Shown: piece by piece, positions 6,723 through 6,754 of the stretch
Numbering within the stretch: the stretch's first letter is position 1
Layout of the letters: every line of letters begins with the position of its first letter
Assembly (NCBI GenBank): GCA_964511875.1
Contig: CAZEHS010000131.1
Span: 1 to 6,754, forward strand
Length of the DNA: 6,754 nucleotides
Direction: 5' to 3'
Source: CAZEHS01 sp964511875
GTDB taxonomy: Bacteria; Bacillota; Clostridia; Peptostreptococcales; Acidaminobacteraceae
The notes under the pieces: generated by a model
Seen by the model: only the letters and a program-made list of their open reading frames with translations
Databases searched by the model: none
Told to the model about the DNA's origin: nothing
Position numbers and translations under genes: made by a program

Positions 6723-6754
6723 CTGAAGTAAGTTCCAAAGGCGGGCTCGCGAAA

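Overview
This window is an ordinary but well-preserved chromosomal housekeeping and heat-shock block. It holds five complete genes, all on the + strand: lepA (elongation factor 4), hemW (radical SAM heme chaperone), hrcA (heat-shock repressor), grpE (nucleotide exchange factor) and dnaK (Hsp70). I see no mobile element, CRISPR array, RNA gene or unknown gene family, and I do not believe the window contains an undescribed system.

The organism looks like a member of the Bacillota. DnaK lacks the extra segment that proteobacterial DnaK carries in the first part of its ATPase domain. LepA has the IKLN stretch after its RGIT switch, as in bacilli. The heat-shock genes are headed by hrcA with a perfect CIRCE operator, and ribosome binding sites are strong and purine-rich. 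Base composition is moderate (about half G+C by eye). The order lepA-hemW-hrcA-grpE-dnaK is a known arrangement in Bacillota. I cannot name the class or genus from the sequence alone.

Layout: positions 1-33 are a short leader with the lepA ribosome binding site. lepA runs 34-1848. A compact intrinsic terminator (1861-1888) lies in the 56-nt gap before hemW (1905-3038). The 132-nt gap after hemW holds a sigma-A type promoter (-35 TTGACA at 3087, -10 near 3110), the CIRCE operator (3127-3153) and the hrcA ribosome binding site. hrcA (3171-4199), grpE (4211-4783) and dnaK (4826-6655) follow with gaps of 11 and 42 nt and no terminator between them, which fits one heat-inducible transcript. The last 99 nt hold no gene but contain small inverted repeats without a T-tract; dnaJ, the usual next gene, does not start inside the window.

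How the genes work together: HrcA binds CIRCE and represses its own operon. On heat stress HrcA loses activity, and GrpE and DnaK are made for protein refolding, with DnaJ expected from elsewhere. LepA and HemW are housekeeping proteins in translation and heme handling; their position upstream is conserved synteny rather than evidence of a direct functional link. For three genes (lepA, hrcA, grpE) the longest open frame begins too far upstream. The ribosome binding sites, and for hrcA the promoter and operator, fix the true starts.
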